From an uncultured Flavobacteriaceae bacterium (GTDB taxonomy: Bacteria > Bacteroidota > Bacteroidia > Flavobacteriales > Flavobacteriaceae): DNA of 64,000 bases. Under the pieces are notes generated by a model. That model did no database searches and was not told the origin of the DNA. It saw only the letters and a program-made list of their open reading frames with translations. This document shows, one piece after another, positions 24,914-34,188 of the stretch; position 1 is the first letter of the stretch; each line of letters begins with the position of its first letter. The stretch lies in NCBI GenBank assembly GCA_947494695.1, contig CANLWB010000003.1:434001-498000 (forward strand), in the 5' to 3' direction. The position numbers were made by a program, and so were the translations under genes.

Positions 24914-25237
24914 ATGCAATACGATAAAGATTTACAATCAGAACATAAAGACCTATTTATTCAAGCCAGAACATTTTTATTATCTTTCGACGGTATCATT
25001 GAAACCAAAAAAGAAAGCATTACAACATATTCAAATAAAAAAGGTGGAATTTGCCATATGCGAACCATGCCTTATGGTATCGATTTTGGATTTTTAAAGG
25101 GCGCAAAAATGGACGATGAATTAGGCTTGTTGACAGGACAAGGAAAGGCTCTAAGAGTGTTACCTCAAAAGGAATTAAATAAAGAAGCTGTTACGTACTA
25201 CCTAAAACAAGCTATAGCAATAAACTCAAAACAATAG
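24914..25237 (+). CDS. DUF1801-like protein
   Basis: 107 residues, soluble, without a signal peptide. The layout (AR-x-FLLSFDG...ESITTYS...GGICHMRTMPYGIDFGFLKGA...DELGLLTGQGKALRVL) matches the DUF1801/YdhG group, small alpha-beta proteins of unknown function. Its TAG stop is directly followed by the GTG of the AlkD-like gene, so the two proteins are made together and a shared role, perhaps in nucleic-acid repair, is plausible but unproven. Confidence 0.7.
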   Translation: MQYDKDLQSEHKDLFIQARTFLLSFDGIIETKKESITTYSNKKGGICHMRTMPYGIDFGFLKGAKMDDELGLLTGQGKALRVLPQKELNKEAVTYYLKQAIAINSKQ

Positions 25238-25945
25238 GTGACTTACAATGACATCATAGCGCGCCTTTATGATTTAAAAGATGACGAAAAAGTTATTTTT
25301 AAAGAGAAAAAATTTGGAATCGTTTCTAAGAACGCTCTTGGTATTTATCATAAGGAATTGAAAACGATAGCCAAAGATATTGGCCCTAACAATAAGCTGG
25401 CCTTACAGCTTTTCGAAAGCGGAATTTATGAAGGTCGTCTTTTATGTAGCAAAATATTTAAACCCAAGGATATGACCGATTCTTTGATGGAAAAATGGGT
25501 CGTTACATTTGAAAATTGGGAGATTTGTGATAGTTTTAGTATGGGCCTTTTTTCTAAAAGTAAATTAGCTTTAGCCAAGATATTAGAATGGACAACTAGA
25601 AAACCTGAATTTGAAAAAAGAGCAGGTTTTACAATTATGGCGTCTTATTGTATGGCAGATAAGACTTCAGAGAATGAATTATTTGAACAGTTTTTCCCAA
25701 TAATAAAACGCGAAGCCCATGATGACAGGTTGTATGTAAAAAAAGCGGTGAATTGGGCTTTGAGAAATATTGGAAAACGAAATATTGATCTTAATAGAAA
25801 AGCCATTGAAGTTGCCAATGATCTATTAAACCTTGAAAGTAAATCGGCCAAATGGATCGCAACAAATGCTTTGACCGAATTGCAAAAAGCCCCTATAAGG
25901 CTATCGGATTATCCTAGAACTCTATACAGAAATCCTAATAACTAA
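25238..25945 (+). CDS. AlkD-like DNA alkylation repair protein
   Basis: 235 residues from a GTG immediately after the DUF1801 stop. The protein is all-helical and has the HEAT-like repeats of the AlkD family (WVVTFENWEICDSFSMGLF, KRAGFTIMASYCMAD, VKKAVNWALRNIGKRN). The last motif, W-A-L-R-N-I-G-K-R, is the signature loop around the DNA-binding cleft. AlkD enzymes excise positively charged alkylated bases such as 3-methyladenine without base flipping. Length fits the family. Cytoplasmic. Confidence 0.85.
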   Translation: MTYNDIIARLYDLKDDEKVIFKEKKFGIVSKNALGIYHKELKTIAKDIGPNNKLALQLFESGIYEGRLLCSKIFKPKDMTDSLMEKWVVTFENWEICDSFSMGLFSKSKLALAKILEWTTRKPEFEKRAGFTIMASYCMADKTSENELFEQFFPIIKREAHDDRLYVKKAVNWALRNIGKRNIDLNRKAIEVANDLLNLESKSAKWIATNALTELQKAPIRLSDYPRTLYRNPNN

Positions 25946-26097
25946 CTACCTATTAAAAAAGAGCTGAAGCTATAACTATACCAAATTTCGTATAAAATAA
26001 AGTACTTAATACACACAACAAATCGTAAATAAACGCATTAGGTATTAAGAACTAAGATCAAGTATGTCATTAAAATGTTTAAAAAAACGATTACAAA

Positions 26098-26925
26098 ATG
26101 TATCCATTAACCAAGATTGGAATAATTATGCTTTTCACAAGCATGCTATTATCATGTAAGGACAATTCCAATGGCTCCAAACCTGAGAATACCTCCCAAA
26201 AACAAAACACACCACAAACTAAAATCACCAAGGAATCACCTGCTCAGCTATTCTTTCAAGCGCAAGGTGGTGAACCAGGATGGCAACTTACCATCCATAA
26301 AAAGTTAGATATTCTAAATTATACATTAGAATTAGATTATGGAGACATTCAAAAACAGGGAGTTGTAAACCTAAAGCGGTTAGATCATTCTAATTATGCT
26401 ATTTTCAAATTGTTGAATGACAATAACGAAACGGAAATAAAATTAAAGATGGAGGCCTGCTATGATGAAGCAGACAATAAACACCAATGTTCGGTGACCA
26501 TTCAAAATAATGATAAATTATATTTTGGCTGTGGTGATTTTCACTTAAATACTAAATTGAAAGATGAATTGAAGGCTACAAACCAGATCGATCACTATAT
26601 CTGCTACAGTAATAATGAAAGAAAGGATAAAAAAATATGGGTTGGGTTTAATAAGGATGACATCGCTTTAAAAGTAAAATATGAAGGGCAAGATCAAGCC
26701 ATAGAACTTGTATATTCAAAAAACGAATATAAAGAAGGCGGTGCGCATCCAACAATAAACACATATTACGACGAAATATATAGAGGTGAGGTTAATGGTG
26801 TTTATAAAATGATACACTCTGGCATTTGGGATTATGTAGAATACACTAGAGGGAAAGATGGCAAAACCTTTAAGTTCACTATTGAACATGAGTTGGATCC
26901 TTACGGAAAACAACCTTGTTTTTAA
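26098..26925 (+). CDS. Lipoprotein with a COG3650-like motif
   Basis: 275 residues with a lipobox (LFTSMLLS then Cys20). Near the start of the mature part is FFQAQGGEPGWQLTIHKK, close to the FxAxGNEPGW motif of COG3650-type envelope proteins, which are often fused to lysozyme-inhibitor domains. Four Cys in the middle (ACYDEADNKHQC, FGCG, YICYS) could form disulfides. The C-terminal half (about 180-275) is beta-rich and not recognised. It lies alone upstream of a long non-coding repeat field. Confidence 0.6.
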   Translation: MYPLTKIGIIMLFTSMLLSCKDNSNGSKPENTSQKQNTPQTKITKESPAQLFFQAQGGEPGWQLTIHKKLDILNYTLELDYGDIQKQGVVNLKRLDHSNYAIFKLLNDNNETEIKLKMEACYDEADNKHQCSVTIQNNDKLYFGCGDFHLNTKLKDELKATNQIDHYICYSNNERKDKKIWVGFNKDDIALKVKYEGQDQAIELVYSKNEYKEGGAHPTINTYYDEIYRGEVNGVYKMIHSGIWDYVEYTRGKDGKTFKFTIEHELDPYGKQPCF

Positions 26926-27956
26926 AGTAGGTAGACCACAGTAGATCTAGCAAACCCCAGGGTTACGCAAAGTCTTCTGACTTTGAGGTCCATTATAATT
27001 TCAAAAACATACCTTGAATTTTGAGAACTGATAATATTTTGTAATTGATGACTTTTTATGACATCATCCGTTAAGTCAAGAAACTTTGCGAAGCGGCAAT
27101 ATTTCTGGCTTAACTCCCGAATATTTGAGCGAAAATAAAAAATTTCTTGAAACGAACTATCCCCGAGGCAGAGCCATAGGGGTATACTTCGGCAGGCTCA
27201 GCACAGGTTTCGCCCGTTTCATTTTGACCTTAAGGGGGCAAAATTCGAAATTTTGTATTTAGATTCCCGTTTTCAGTTCGGCTACGCTCACTGACCACAC
27301 GGGAATGACAATTTCAATGGAAACCCCGACGCAGAGCGTCGAGGAATTCTTTTTGATTAAAAGAAAATCGAATATCTGTATTCACTCATAATACAATGTT
27401 TTGTTATTCCTGCAAAGGAGTCATACCTGTCGACAGACAAGGAATCTCATGGATTATTGATACATGCTTCATGTCGTTTCTCTCCATTCTGAATAAACAG
27501 TATGTTCAATAAACAGAATCACCTTGTCATCCAGAACAAGGCACGAACGAAGGGTCTCGAATTACTTCTATCGCAGATTCTTCACTGCCCGTAACGCAAG
27601 CGGGTGTTCGCAATGAAAATCATGAGGTTTTTGGGGTTATAACAAATTACAGACATCTACAAATGAAAACAACGTTCTTAAACCAGCTTAATTTTTAATA
27701 CAATTAATTTAATAACCTTTGTCTTTTGTTAGACTATGAAAACGCCGTAATACCATTTACATTCTGAATTCGCCTAATAAAATGAAGCGTTTTGTACTAT
27801 ACGGGTTAAAAAATAAAACATTAGGGAGAAATAGGGTTGGATGAGATGTTCCTGGACGAAAACACATCATAAAAGATTCTAACACCTTCTTTTCTGGTTA
27901 CCATAGGACTGGTCAATTTTAAAAAATAAATAAACATCGTAATACATAAATTAAAC
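26926..27956. repeat. One-kilobase non-coding field of palindromic repeats
   Basis: No credible gene in 1,031 bases. The DNA is a patchwork of GC-rich palindromes in AT-rich surroundings: CGACGC-AGA-GCGTCG (27327-27341), ATTCCCGT / ACGGGAAT (27263-27270 and 27299-27306), a CTTCGGCAGGCTCAGC-type block (around 27188-27205) and a block near 27525-27625 (TTGTCATCCAGAACAAGG, then CAGATTCTTCACTGCC). Such blocks recur between genes of many flavobacteria, and I take them as decayed extragenic repeats. Origin unknown. Confidence 0.55.
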
Positions 27957-28712
27957 ATGAAAAACTCAAGGATTATAGCAACAATTTTAATTGCAATTAT
28001 TTTTATAAGCTGCAATACCCAAACATCAAAACCCATACTCAAGGTTGAGCATACGGCTCCAGTAAAGGTACCTTCAGACACACTAACGAAGCACTTAAAA
28101 CCTTTCAAACCCGAATTACCAACAATAGGTCTTCTCATGTTTAACGGGGTTTTACAAGGTGAGGTTGTCGCGACATCGGATGTTTTTGGGAAACCCAATC
28201 AAAATATGGAGCAAATTTTTAATGTGATAACCATAGCGCAAACAGAAAATCCAATCACGACCGAAGAAGGTCTGCGATTTGTTCCGGATTACACTTTTGA
28301 AAATTGTCCAAAATTAACAGCTTTATTTGTCCCTAGTGGCTACGACATGTATGCACAAGTTCGCAATGAAGACATGATTGATTTTATAAAAAGGAAAAAC
28401 GAAGAAGCTCAATACATCGTGAGTAATTGCGCAGGCGCACAGCTTATTGGAAAATCTGGAATTGCAGACGGGCATAAAATCGTTACCTATATTGGCGGTG
28501 GAAAACAGCTGCAAAAAGAATACCCCAAATTAAAGGTTCAAAATGACAGTTTGGTAACTTTTGTCGAGGATGGAAAATTTAGTTCCTCAAACGGAAACCT
28601 CACCAGTTACATTACCGCCCTGAATTTAGTTGAAAAAATGACGAGCATCGAACACAGAAGATTTGTCGAACAATATTTATATATCGACCAACTTCAAAAT
28701 TGGAAAAAATAA
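27957..28712 (+). CDS. DJ-1/PfpI-family lipoprotein
   Basis: 251 residues with a lipobox (IAIIFIS then Cys19), unusual for a DJ-1/PfpI protein, which are mostly cytoplasmic. The domain (about 55-235) has the beta-strand TIGLLMFNGVLQGEV, the strand ALFVPSGYDM and the nucleophile elbow IVSNCAGAQLIG with the conserved Cys. The Gly before Cys is replaced by Asn. Relatives act as glyoxalases, chaperones or transcription regulators, so no reaction can be assigned. The periplasmic or surface location is inferred from the lipobox. Confidence 0.82.
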   Translation: MKNSRIIATILIAIIFISCNTQTSKPILKVEHTAPVKVPSDTLTKHLKPFKPELPTIGLLMFNGVLQGEVVATSDVFGKPNQNMEQIFNVITIAQTENPITTEEGLRFVPDYTFENCPKLTALFVPSGYDMYAQVRNEDMIDFIKRKNEEAQYIVSNCAGAQLIGKSGIADGHKIVTYIGGGKQLQKEYPKLKVQNDSLVTFVEDGKFSSSNGNLTSYITALNLVEKMTSIEHRRFVEQYLYIDQLQNWKK

Positions 28713-28855
28713 GCACTTGGTCTTAGCTGCAATATGGTTCATTATAGGTTTTTCAGCATATTAATTCACTGGAATCTTCCTTAAGAAAGCTCTGTAATGA
28801 GCCATATATCAGATCTTTCACTGTATACAGGGTATTCAAAATGAGCTACGGTACT

Positions 28856-28863
28856 TATTTTTG
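28856..28863 (+). promoter_or_regulatory. -7 box of the SUKH/TPR gene
   Basis: TATTTTTG matches TAnnTTTG 24 bases before the start codon. The TTG element is missing at the normal distance. Confidence 0.4.
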
Positions 28864-28887
28864 CCTAAATATTAAAACCTAGTAGCT

Positions 28888-29871
28888 ATGTCTGAAGTAT
28901 TAAACACTGTAAAATCCTATTTTAAGTCACCTATTCCAAAGCGGCTTGAAAATTTTTATCTTTCTGAAATAGAAAGATTTGATGATTCTATGATTGCCAA
29001 TTTACCCGGTTGGGATCCCGAATACCAATTTGGACTAAGTTTTTCTTCAAGTACCATTGCTCAATTGCAGGAACAGCATAAAGATTGGCTTTTAAAAGCT
29101 TCGAAAACCGATGAGTGTACATACATTCCTTTCTCTAATTTACTTGAAGGTGATGAGAGTGAACTAACCGATTTTTTAGCTATTAATATTAGTCAGGAAA
29201 ACTGTCCTGTTTATTATGGTGACCATGAAACAGGTGAATTTACGTTAATTCATAAGACATTAAATCACTTTTTGGAGTATCTGGATGGTGGAGATGTAAA
29301 CCCTATGGAACAATTTGGAGTACTTTATGAAAAATCTCAAGAAGCCTTTTTTAGTAACGACAATACATTAGTTATAAACCTATTAGAAGACTTCTTCGAT
29401 AAAACTCCTGTTAATCCGGCAATACCTGGCCCGTATATGAAGGAAATCCCAGATGCCTTAAATTTATTAGCGTGTGCATACAAAGATATGGATCTACCTG
29501 AAAAGGCCATAGTATATTTTAATAAGGCCTGCACTGGTATTTTTTGCAGAAATGCTTTTCTTAACAGAGTAAAGTTTTACCTAATTTCTTCAGAATATAA
29601 TACAGCAATGGAACAATGTAATCTCGGATTAGAGAGATTCTCGGATGCGTATTCAACATCCTTTCTTAATCTTTATAAGGGAATTATTAATGCCGTTTTA
29701 GAAAAAGACGAAGAAGCTCTAGCCTGTTTCGCTTTGATGACGGGTGATGTAGAAAAATCTAACCTGGAGATTTTAACTCCTGTAGCAGCAGTCTATACGC
29801 ACATTACAGAAATTAATGATTTTGAAATGGTATTTAATAAGACATTAAAAATGATTCAAGAGATGGAATAA
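28888..29871 (+). CDS. SMI1/KNR4 (SUKH)-like domain fused to TPR repeats
   Basis: 327 residues, soluble, no signal peptide. The N-terminal part (about 1-135) has the SUKH-like plan: IPKRLENFYLSEIERF at the start and CPVYYGDHETGEF...LNHFLEYLDGG at its end. The C-terminal half (about 145-325) is helical with TPR-like units (LNLLACAYKDMDLPEKAIVY, AMEQCNLGLERFSDAY). SUKH proteins are often immunity proteins against contact-delivered toxins or housekeeping adaptors. No toxin gene is near, and the domain calls are by pattern, so I hold them loosely. Confidence 0.55.
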   Translation: MSEVLNTVKSYFKSPIPKRLENFYLSEIERFDDSMIANLPGWDPEYQFGLSFSSSTIAQLQEQHKDWLLKASKTDECTYIPFSNLLEGDESELTDFLAINISQENCPVYYGDHETGEFTLIHKTLNHFLEYLDGGDVNPMEQFGVLYEKSQEAFFSNDNTLVINLLEDFFDKTPVNPAIPGPYMKEIPDALNLLACAYKDMDLPEKAIVYFNKACTGIFCRNAFLNRVKFYLISSEYNTAMEQCNLGLERFSDAYSTSFLNLYKGIINAVLEKDEEALACFALMTGDVEKSNLEILTPVAAVYTHITEINDFEMVFNKTLKMIQEME

Positions 29872-30173
29872 CATTTGGAATTTCATTATTTGGGTATCTA
29901 AATGGCATTATCTCCCATTGTCTTGAAACGTTTAAAATAGTGTATTGAGTGTCTGCTGGTGATCCCGATGTCTCCATCGTTCCTCATTGTGACGATAACT
30001 CAAAACTATATTAAACTCAAAGTCATTTTGAAGTGTCGACATGACCTGTAACCTATAATGAATCGATCGCAATTTATAAACAGATTAAAGGGATAAAACA
30101 GGAATGACAACCTATAAAATACCTAGGTACAACATTGGTATCCACCTCTCGTAAAAATGGCATAACCAGACAG
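29872..30173. other. Intergenic region between convergent genes
   Basis: 302 bases with degraded repeat-like stretches (GATCCCGATGTCTCCATCG; CAGGAATGACAACC) similar in style to the field at 26926-27956. No gene or clear terminator stem is seen. Confidence 0.35.
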
Positions 30174-30947
30174 CTAAAGTTTCTTAGCCTCTTCCCAAAA
30201 CACATCCATTTCGGCCAGAGACATCTCTTTTAAAGGCTTATTAATGGCTTTGGCCTTTTCTTCTAAGTATTGAAATCGCTTAGAAAACTTTTTATTGGTT
30301 CGTTCTAAGGCATTTTCCGGGTTTATACTCAAAAATCTGGCATAATTCACCATAGAAAACATAACGTCACCAAATTCACTTTCCATAGCATCTTTATTTC
30401 CTGCCTGTACCTCTGCCTTAAACTCGGCGAGCTCCTCCTCTACTTTTTCCCAAACCTGGTCCGGTGCTTCCCAGTCAAAACCAACACCTGCCACTTTTTC
30501 CTGTATTCTATTGGCTTTTACTAACGCTGGTAAACTTCCCGGAACACCTTCTAAGACACTCTTTTTACCTTCTTTAAGTTTTAGATTTTCCCAATTTCGC
30601 TTAACATCTTCTTCATTTTGCACCTCAACATCACCGTAGATATGTGGATGCCTATGGATTAGTTTTTCGCAAATCCCATGACAGACATCTGCAATGTCAA
30701 AAGCATTCGTTTCACTTCCTATCTTAGAGTAAAATACAATATGCAAAAGCACGTCTCCCAGTTCTTTTTTAATCTCTTCTAAATCATGATCTAAAATGGC
30801 ATCACCCAATTCGTAAGTCTCCTCAATCGTTAAATGACGTAAAGTTTCCATGGTTTGCTTTTTATCCCACGGACATTGCTCTCGAAGTTCATCCATTATA
30901 GTTAATAGTCTATCAAAAGCTTTAAGCTGATCTTGTCTGGAATTCAT
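30174..30947 (-). CDS. mazG: Nucleoside triphosphate pyrophosphohydrolase MazG
   Basis: 257 residues with two MazG domains. The first has the metal-binding EEx(n)EExxD layout (TIEETYELGDAIL, then EEIKKELGDVLLHIVFYSK), and the second repeats it (VEEELAEFKAEV, SEFGDVMFSMVNYAR). PWDKKQTMETLRHLTIEETY is the family hallmark. The enzyme hydrolyses NTPs and dNTPs to monophosphates, cleaning the nucleotide pool. Length is standard. A near-consensus promoter lies just upstream; the gene stands alone. Confidence 0.95.
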   Translation of the reverse strand: MNSRQDQLKAFDRLLTIMDELREQCPWDKKQTMETLRHLTIEETYELGDAILDHDLEEIKKELGDVLLHIVFYSKIGSETNAFDIADVCHGICEKLIHRHPHIYGDVEVQNEEDVKRNWENLKLKEGKKSVLEGVPGSLPALVKANRIQEKVAGVGFDWEAPDQVWEKVEEELAEFKAEVQAGNKDAMESEFGDVMFSMVNYARFLSINPENALERTNKKFSKRFQYLEEKAKAINKPLKEMSLAEMDVFWEEAKKL

Positions 30948-30961
30948 TTTTGGAATTTTTG

Positions 30962-30991
30962 TAAAAATACAATTTTGAACACCCTCAACAA
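30962..30991 (-). promoter_or_regulatory. Promoter of mazG
   Basis: On the minus strand TTG (30989-30991), 19 bases, then TATTTTTA (30962-30969), one mismatch from TAnnTTTG, 14 bases before the start codon. Confidence 0.6.
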
Positions 30992-31187
30992 GAAATAATT
31001 TATTGTTTAATGTACTCTAAGATGAGATAACCATTTTGAGTACCTCTTAATTTTTCAAAAAATAATATCATCATTTATCTTCAAACATGATTCATAGAAA
31101 TTAGGTTGTGTTTAGTATTTGTCTAGATTAAACTGTATCAAGTTTTCTCATTTTTCATTAATTTGTTCGCACAAACTGACTATCACA

Positions 31188-33314
31188 ATGAAGAATTCCT
31201 TTCCTATTTACGTAATCTTATTTCTTTTTACAACCTTCTTTTCAATAGGTATAAATGCTCAAGGGGCAGGTACTGAAAATGCTCCTATTAAAAAATCCAT
31301 GATTCTGTTTACCCAGAAATCAAGTGCAACAGCTTTCAATTATGATAAATATAAAGCGGATGGCATTTTCTGGGGACATATGATTCATAATGGTATCGAT
31401 TCTGATGTTGCTATGAACAACTGGGCTGCAGACGTAGAGAATCGTGTATTAAACGGCGAATATTTTTTTGGACGCATTGAGTTTGACTGGGGTTGGAAAT
31501 GGATGATAGATTTCATGAATGATCCAGGATCATACTGGGCACAAGATCTTGATGGTAATAATATCCTTTGGACGGGCACCGTACATAATGGACATGCCCA
31601 TAGCTGGCAAAGTCATCATGGTCCTGAGTTTTTGGAATGGTTAAAATATCAGGTAGATCGAATAGATCTCGCTCCAATCACACACCTCATGATCGATTCG
31701 CAAACTTCTGCTTCTCGAACATTACATTGGCTTGGTGGGGATTTTTCTGTTCATTCTATGAATAACTTCAGGGCATATCTAAAGGAAAAATACACTTCGG
31801 CAGAGTTGAGTGCTCTAGAAATCAATGATATTGATAATTTCAATTATCGAAATTTCTTGCTCGGTAAAGGCTATACGCTAAACAGTTATAAACAGCAAGC
31901 GTTTAGTATTGCTGGCAACATTCCGTTGTACCATGATTTTGTCTACTTCCAGCGTCAGGCGTTGAATTCGGTTATGGAGGAACTGTTTGCCTATATTGAC
32001 ACTAAGAAGCCAGGTATTGCAATAGGTGCCACCACCAATCTTATTGAACCTCGTGGTTTTATTTTTTCAGAACGACAAACCTATTTGGCGGGTGAATTTT
32101 TTCATGCTCATGATGTCACTACAAGCCCTCCATTCAAGCCCATGTTACACTTCAAAGCAGCCGAAGCACTTGATAAAACCTTAATCTATTTTCCTTATCC
32201 AGATGCATTTGCAGCATTATATGATAGAAATGCTCCACGCCAGGCTCGTGCATGGGTCGCACAGGCCTACGCTATGGGTTCCATTTTTACGGTACCTGGA
32301 AACATATGGCTTGGTAACGGATATCCAGTCTGGGATCCAGGATGGCAGGTTTATGCAGATTTGTATGCGTTTATTCACGATAACAGTGAACTGCTTGACG
32401 ATTACAAGTCCGTTTCAAATGTAGCACTTGCGTATTCTGTGTACGCATCGCTCCTTGAATCTGGTATGGATGGCAGTATAACCGCTCGTCAAACTTTGCG
32501 CAACCTTGTAGAACAGAACATCTCATTTGACTTAAAGATTTTTGGTGACCCTGACCGCCCAATAAGCCCCACTACCGAACAATTAGAGCCATACGAAGCC
32601 GTTGTTATTGATAGCGATTCCCAATACTTTACTGCAGAACAGAATGCCATTTTGAATAGTGCAGGAGCCAAAGTCGTGTCAATTAATAACCCTAATTCGA
32701 TAACACAACTTCTCTCCTGGAAAATTGATGTGTTAAGCGATATTACGGTTCGCAATGATCTCATATCTGCCCTGCCAAGAATATCTTCTAAACCCGAGGC
32801 GCCTTATGTCCTTCATCTGCTTAACCGTAAATACAATACAAGTGAGGATGATGCCCAAACTCATAATAGTATCTCTGTAAAAATACCTGAAGCAACATTT
32901 CCGAATACCATTACAGGAGCAAAACTGCATATGCCTAACAAAGCTTCTGTAGATTTGGTACTCGAAACCGATAATTCCGGTATAGCAACACTTAATATAG
33001 GAACTTTTGACGCTTGCTGGGGAATGATTGAACTGCGCCATAGTGGGTCTTTATCAACTAATGAGACGAATTCTGTGACACAGAACATATCTATATATCC
33101 AAACCCTTCAGATGAATTTATAACACTATCTGGTTTAAATAGTGTTGATCATGATGTTAGTATTATTGATATGTTTGGAAAGGTTGTTATGCAATTAACC
33201 GATGTTAAAGATAAAAGCAGTATATACACTCGCAACCTAAATTCTGGTATCTACATTGTTAAAATTATGAGAGACAATACAGTGATTGGTACTAAGAAAC
33301 TGGTTAAAAATTAA
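31188..33314 (+). CDS. Secreted TIM-barrel glycosidase-like protein with T9SS sorting domain
   Basis: Start taken at MKNSFPIYVILFLFTTFFSI, which opens the signal peptide, 23 codons inside the longer frame. The 708-residue protein has an N-terminal part rich in aromatic and acidic residues (FFGRIEFDWGWKWMIDFMND, HLMIDSQTSASRTLHWLGGD), consistent with a TIM-barrel hydrolase. A region around 460-530 (EAVVIDSDSQYFTAEQNAIL) is like the GATase-type trimerisation domain of family 42 enzymes. The last 75 residues (ISIYPNPSDEFITLSG...GIYIVKI...TKKLVKN) are a type A T9SS sorting domain. Secretion by T9SS is confident; substrate and catalytic residues are not identified. Confidence 0.75.
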   Translation: MKNSFPIYVILFLFTTFFSIGINAQGAGTENAPIKKSMILFTQKSSATAFNYDKYKADGIFWGHMIHNGIDSDVAMNNWAADVENRVLNGEYFFGRIEFDWGWKWMIDFMNDPGSYWAQDLDGNNILWTGTVHNGHAHSWQSHHGPEFLEWLKYQVDRIDLAPITHLMIDSQTSASRTLHWLGGDFSVHSMNNFRAYLKEKYTSAELSALEINDIDNFNYRNFLLGKGYTLNSYKQQAFSIAGNIPLYHDFVYFQRQALNSVMEELFAYIDTKKPGIAIGATTNLIEPRGFIFSERQTYLAGEFFHAHDVTTSPPFKPMLHFKAAEALDKTLIYFPYPDAFAALYDRNAPRQARAWVAQAYAMGSIFTVPGNIWLGNGYPVWDPGWQVYADLYAFIHDNSELLDDYKSVSNVALAYSVYASLLESGMDGSITARQTLRNLVEQNISFDLKIFGDPDRPISPTTEQLEPYEAVVIDSDSQYFTAEQNAILNSAGAKVVSINNPNSITQLLSWKIDVLSDITVRNDLISALPRISSKPEAPYVLHLLNRKYNTSEDDAQTHNSISVKIPEATFPNTITGAKLHMPNKASVDLVLETDNSGIATLNIGTFDACWGMIELRHSGSLSTNETNSVTQNISIYPNPSDEFITLSGLNSVDHDVSIIDMFGKVVMQLTDVKDKSSIYTRNLNSGIYIVKIMRDNTVIGTKKLVKN

Positions 33315-33359
33315 TGAGACTAAATTAATTATTTGAGATAGCTATATTTTTTATAATAG

Positions 33360-33379
33360 ATTCCTGTCTTTACAGGAAT
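33360..33379 (+). terminator. Short hairpin after the T9SS gene
   Basis: Perfect 8-bp stem (ATTCCTGT / ACAGGAAT) with a CTTT loop, 45 bases after the stop codon. The following T-run is weak, so termination is only likely. Confidence 0.5.
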
Positions 33380-33394
33380 ACTAGTGGCTTTCTT

Positions 33395-34012
33395 ATGGTC
33401 AAATTAGGTATACAAGCCGAAAATAAACATGTTAAATTCATTAACTTTGGCTTCGTTAAATATTCACCTCAAATGCACCAACAATCCATTAGCGAATCAC
33501 TTCATTCCACTAAAAGCCTAAAAACAGGCGACCTATTTTTAAAAATTGGAACGCCTTGTGTACATATTGGCATGTTAAACAAAGGGGTTATGCGTGGTTT
33601 TGTTTATAACCATGAAGGTGACGAGATTACAACTCATTTTTATCAGGAAGGCGATATGATTATTGGTAGCTTCATTCCAAATACAAATGTTGCCATGACA
33701 GTGGAAGCTTTGGAAAACTGCGAAATATCTGTTGCTAATTATTCTCAAATCATGAGCAATGTAAATAGAGATAAAGAAATTACCAGGATTATTACCAATC
33801 AATTTCAAAAACTGAATAACCAGTTACAATCTCGGTTGGTCTCATTACTAAACTTAAAATCGACTGAAAAATACGAGCTGTTCTTAAAGGAGTATACCAG
33901 TTTAATTAATCGTATTCCTCATTATTTTATTGCCAACTATCTGGGGATAACACCAACACAATTAAGTAGAGCCAGGAAAGAACTCATTGAAAGAAAACGA
34001 AGTACTCCTTAA
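33395..34012 (+). CDS. Crp/Fnr-family transcription regulator
   Basis: Up to 205 residues. A cyclic-nucleotide-binding-type beta-roll (about 40-125; GDLFLKIGTPCVHIGMLNKG, FYQEGDMIIGSF) is followed by a C-terminal helix-turn-helix (about 165-200; IPHYFIANYLGITPTQLSRA). The arginine and serine of the true cAMP pocket are absent, as in most Bacteroidota members, so the ligand is unknown. The start may instead be the ATG at 33473 (MHQQSISESL), since the first 26 residues are not typical. No obvious target gene nearby. Confidence 0.82.
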   Translation: MVKLGIQAENKHVKFINFGFVKYSPQMHQQSISESLHSTKSLKTGDLFLKIGTPCVHIGMLNKGVMRGFVYNHEGDEITTHFYQEGDMIIGSFIPNTNVAMTVEALENCEISVANYSQIMSNVNRDKEITRIITNQFQKLNNQLQSRLVSLLNLKSTEKYELFLKEYTSLINRIPHYFIANYLGITPTQLSRARKELIERKRSTP

Positions 34013-34088
34013 CGTTACAATAACCAGGGCCTCGTTTTTCATTTTCTAAATACACACCATTTATAACCTATACACTTATCAACAAATG

Positions 34089-34122
34089 TTGATGAGAATC
34101 AATCATTGATTGGGTAGTTTTG
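34089..34122 (+). promoter_or_regulatory. Possible promoter of the 139-residue gene
   Basis: TTG (34089-34091), a 23-base spacer and TAGTTTTG (34115-34122). The spacer is at the long limit. Confidence 0.45.
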
Positions 34123-34188
34123 GCTAATATAATATGGATTCTATATAACTAACGTGAGTCTATGTTAACTATAAAAATATTCTAAATT

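Noticed and set aside
26926-27956. Remnant of an insertion sequence
   Set aside because: I looked for a decayed transposase frame on both strands and saw none; terminal inverted repeats around the field are also lacking. Left as extragenic repeats.
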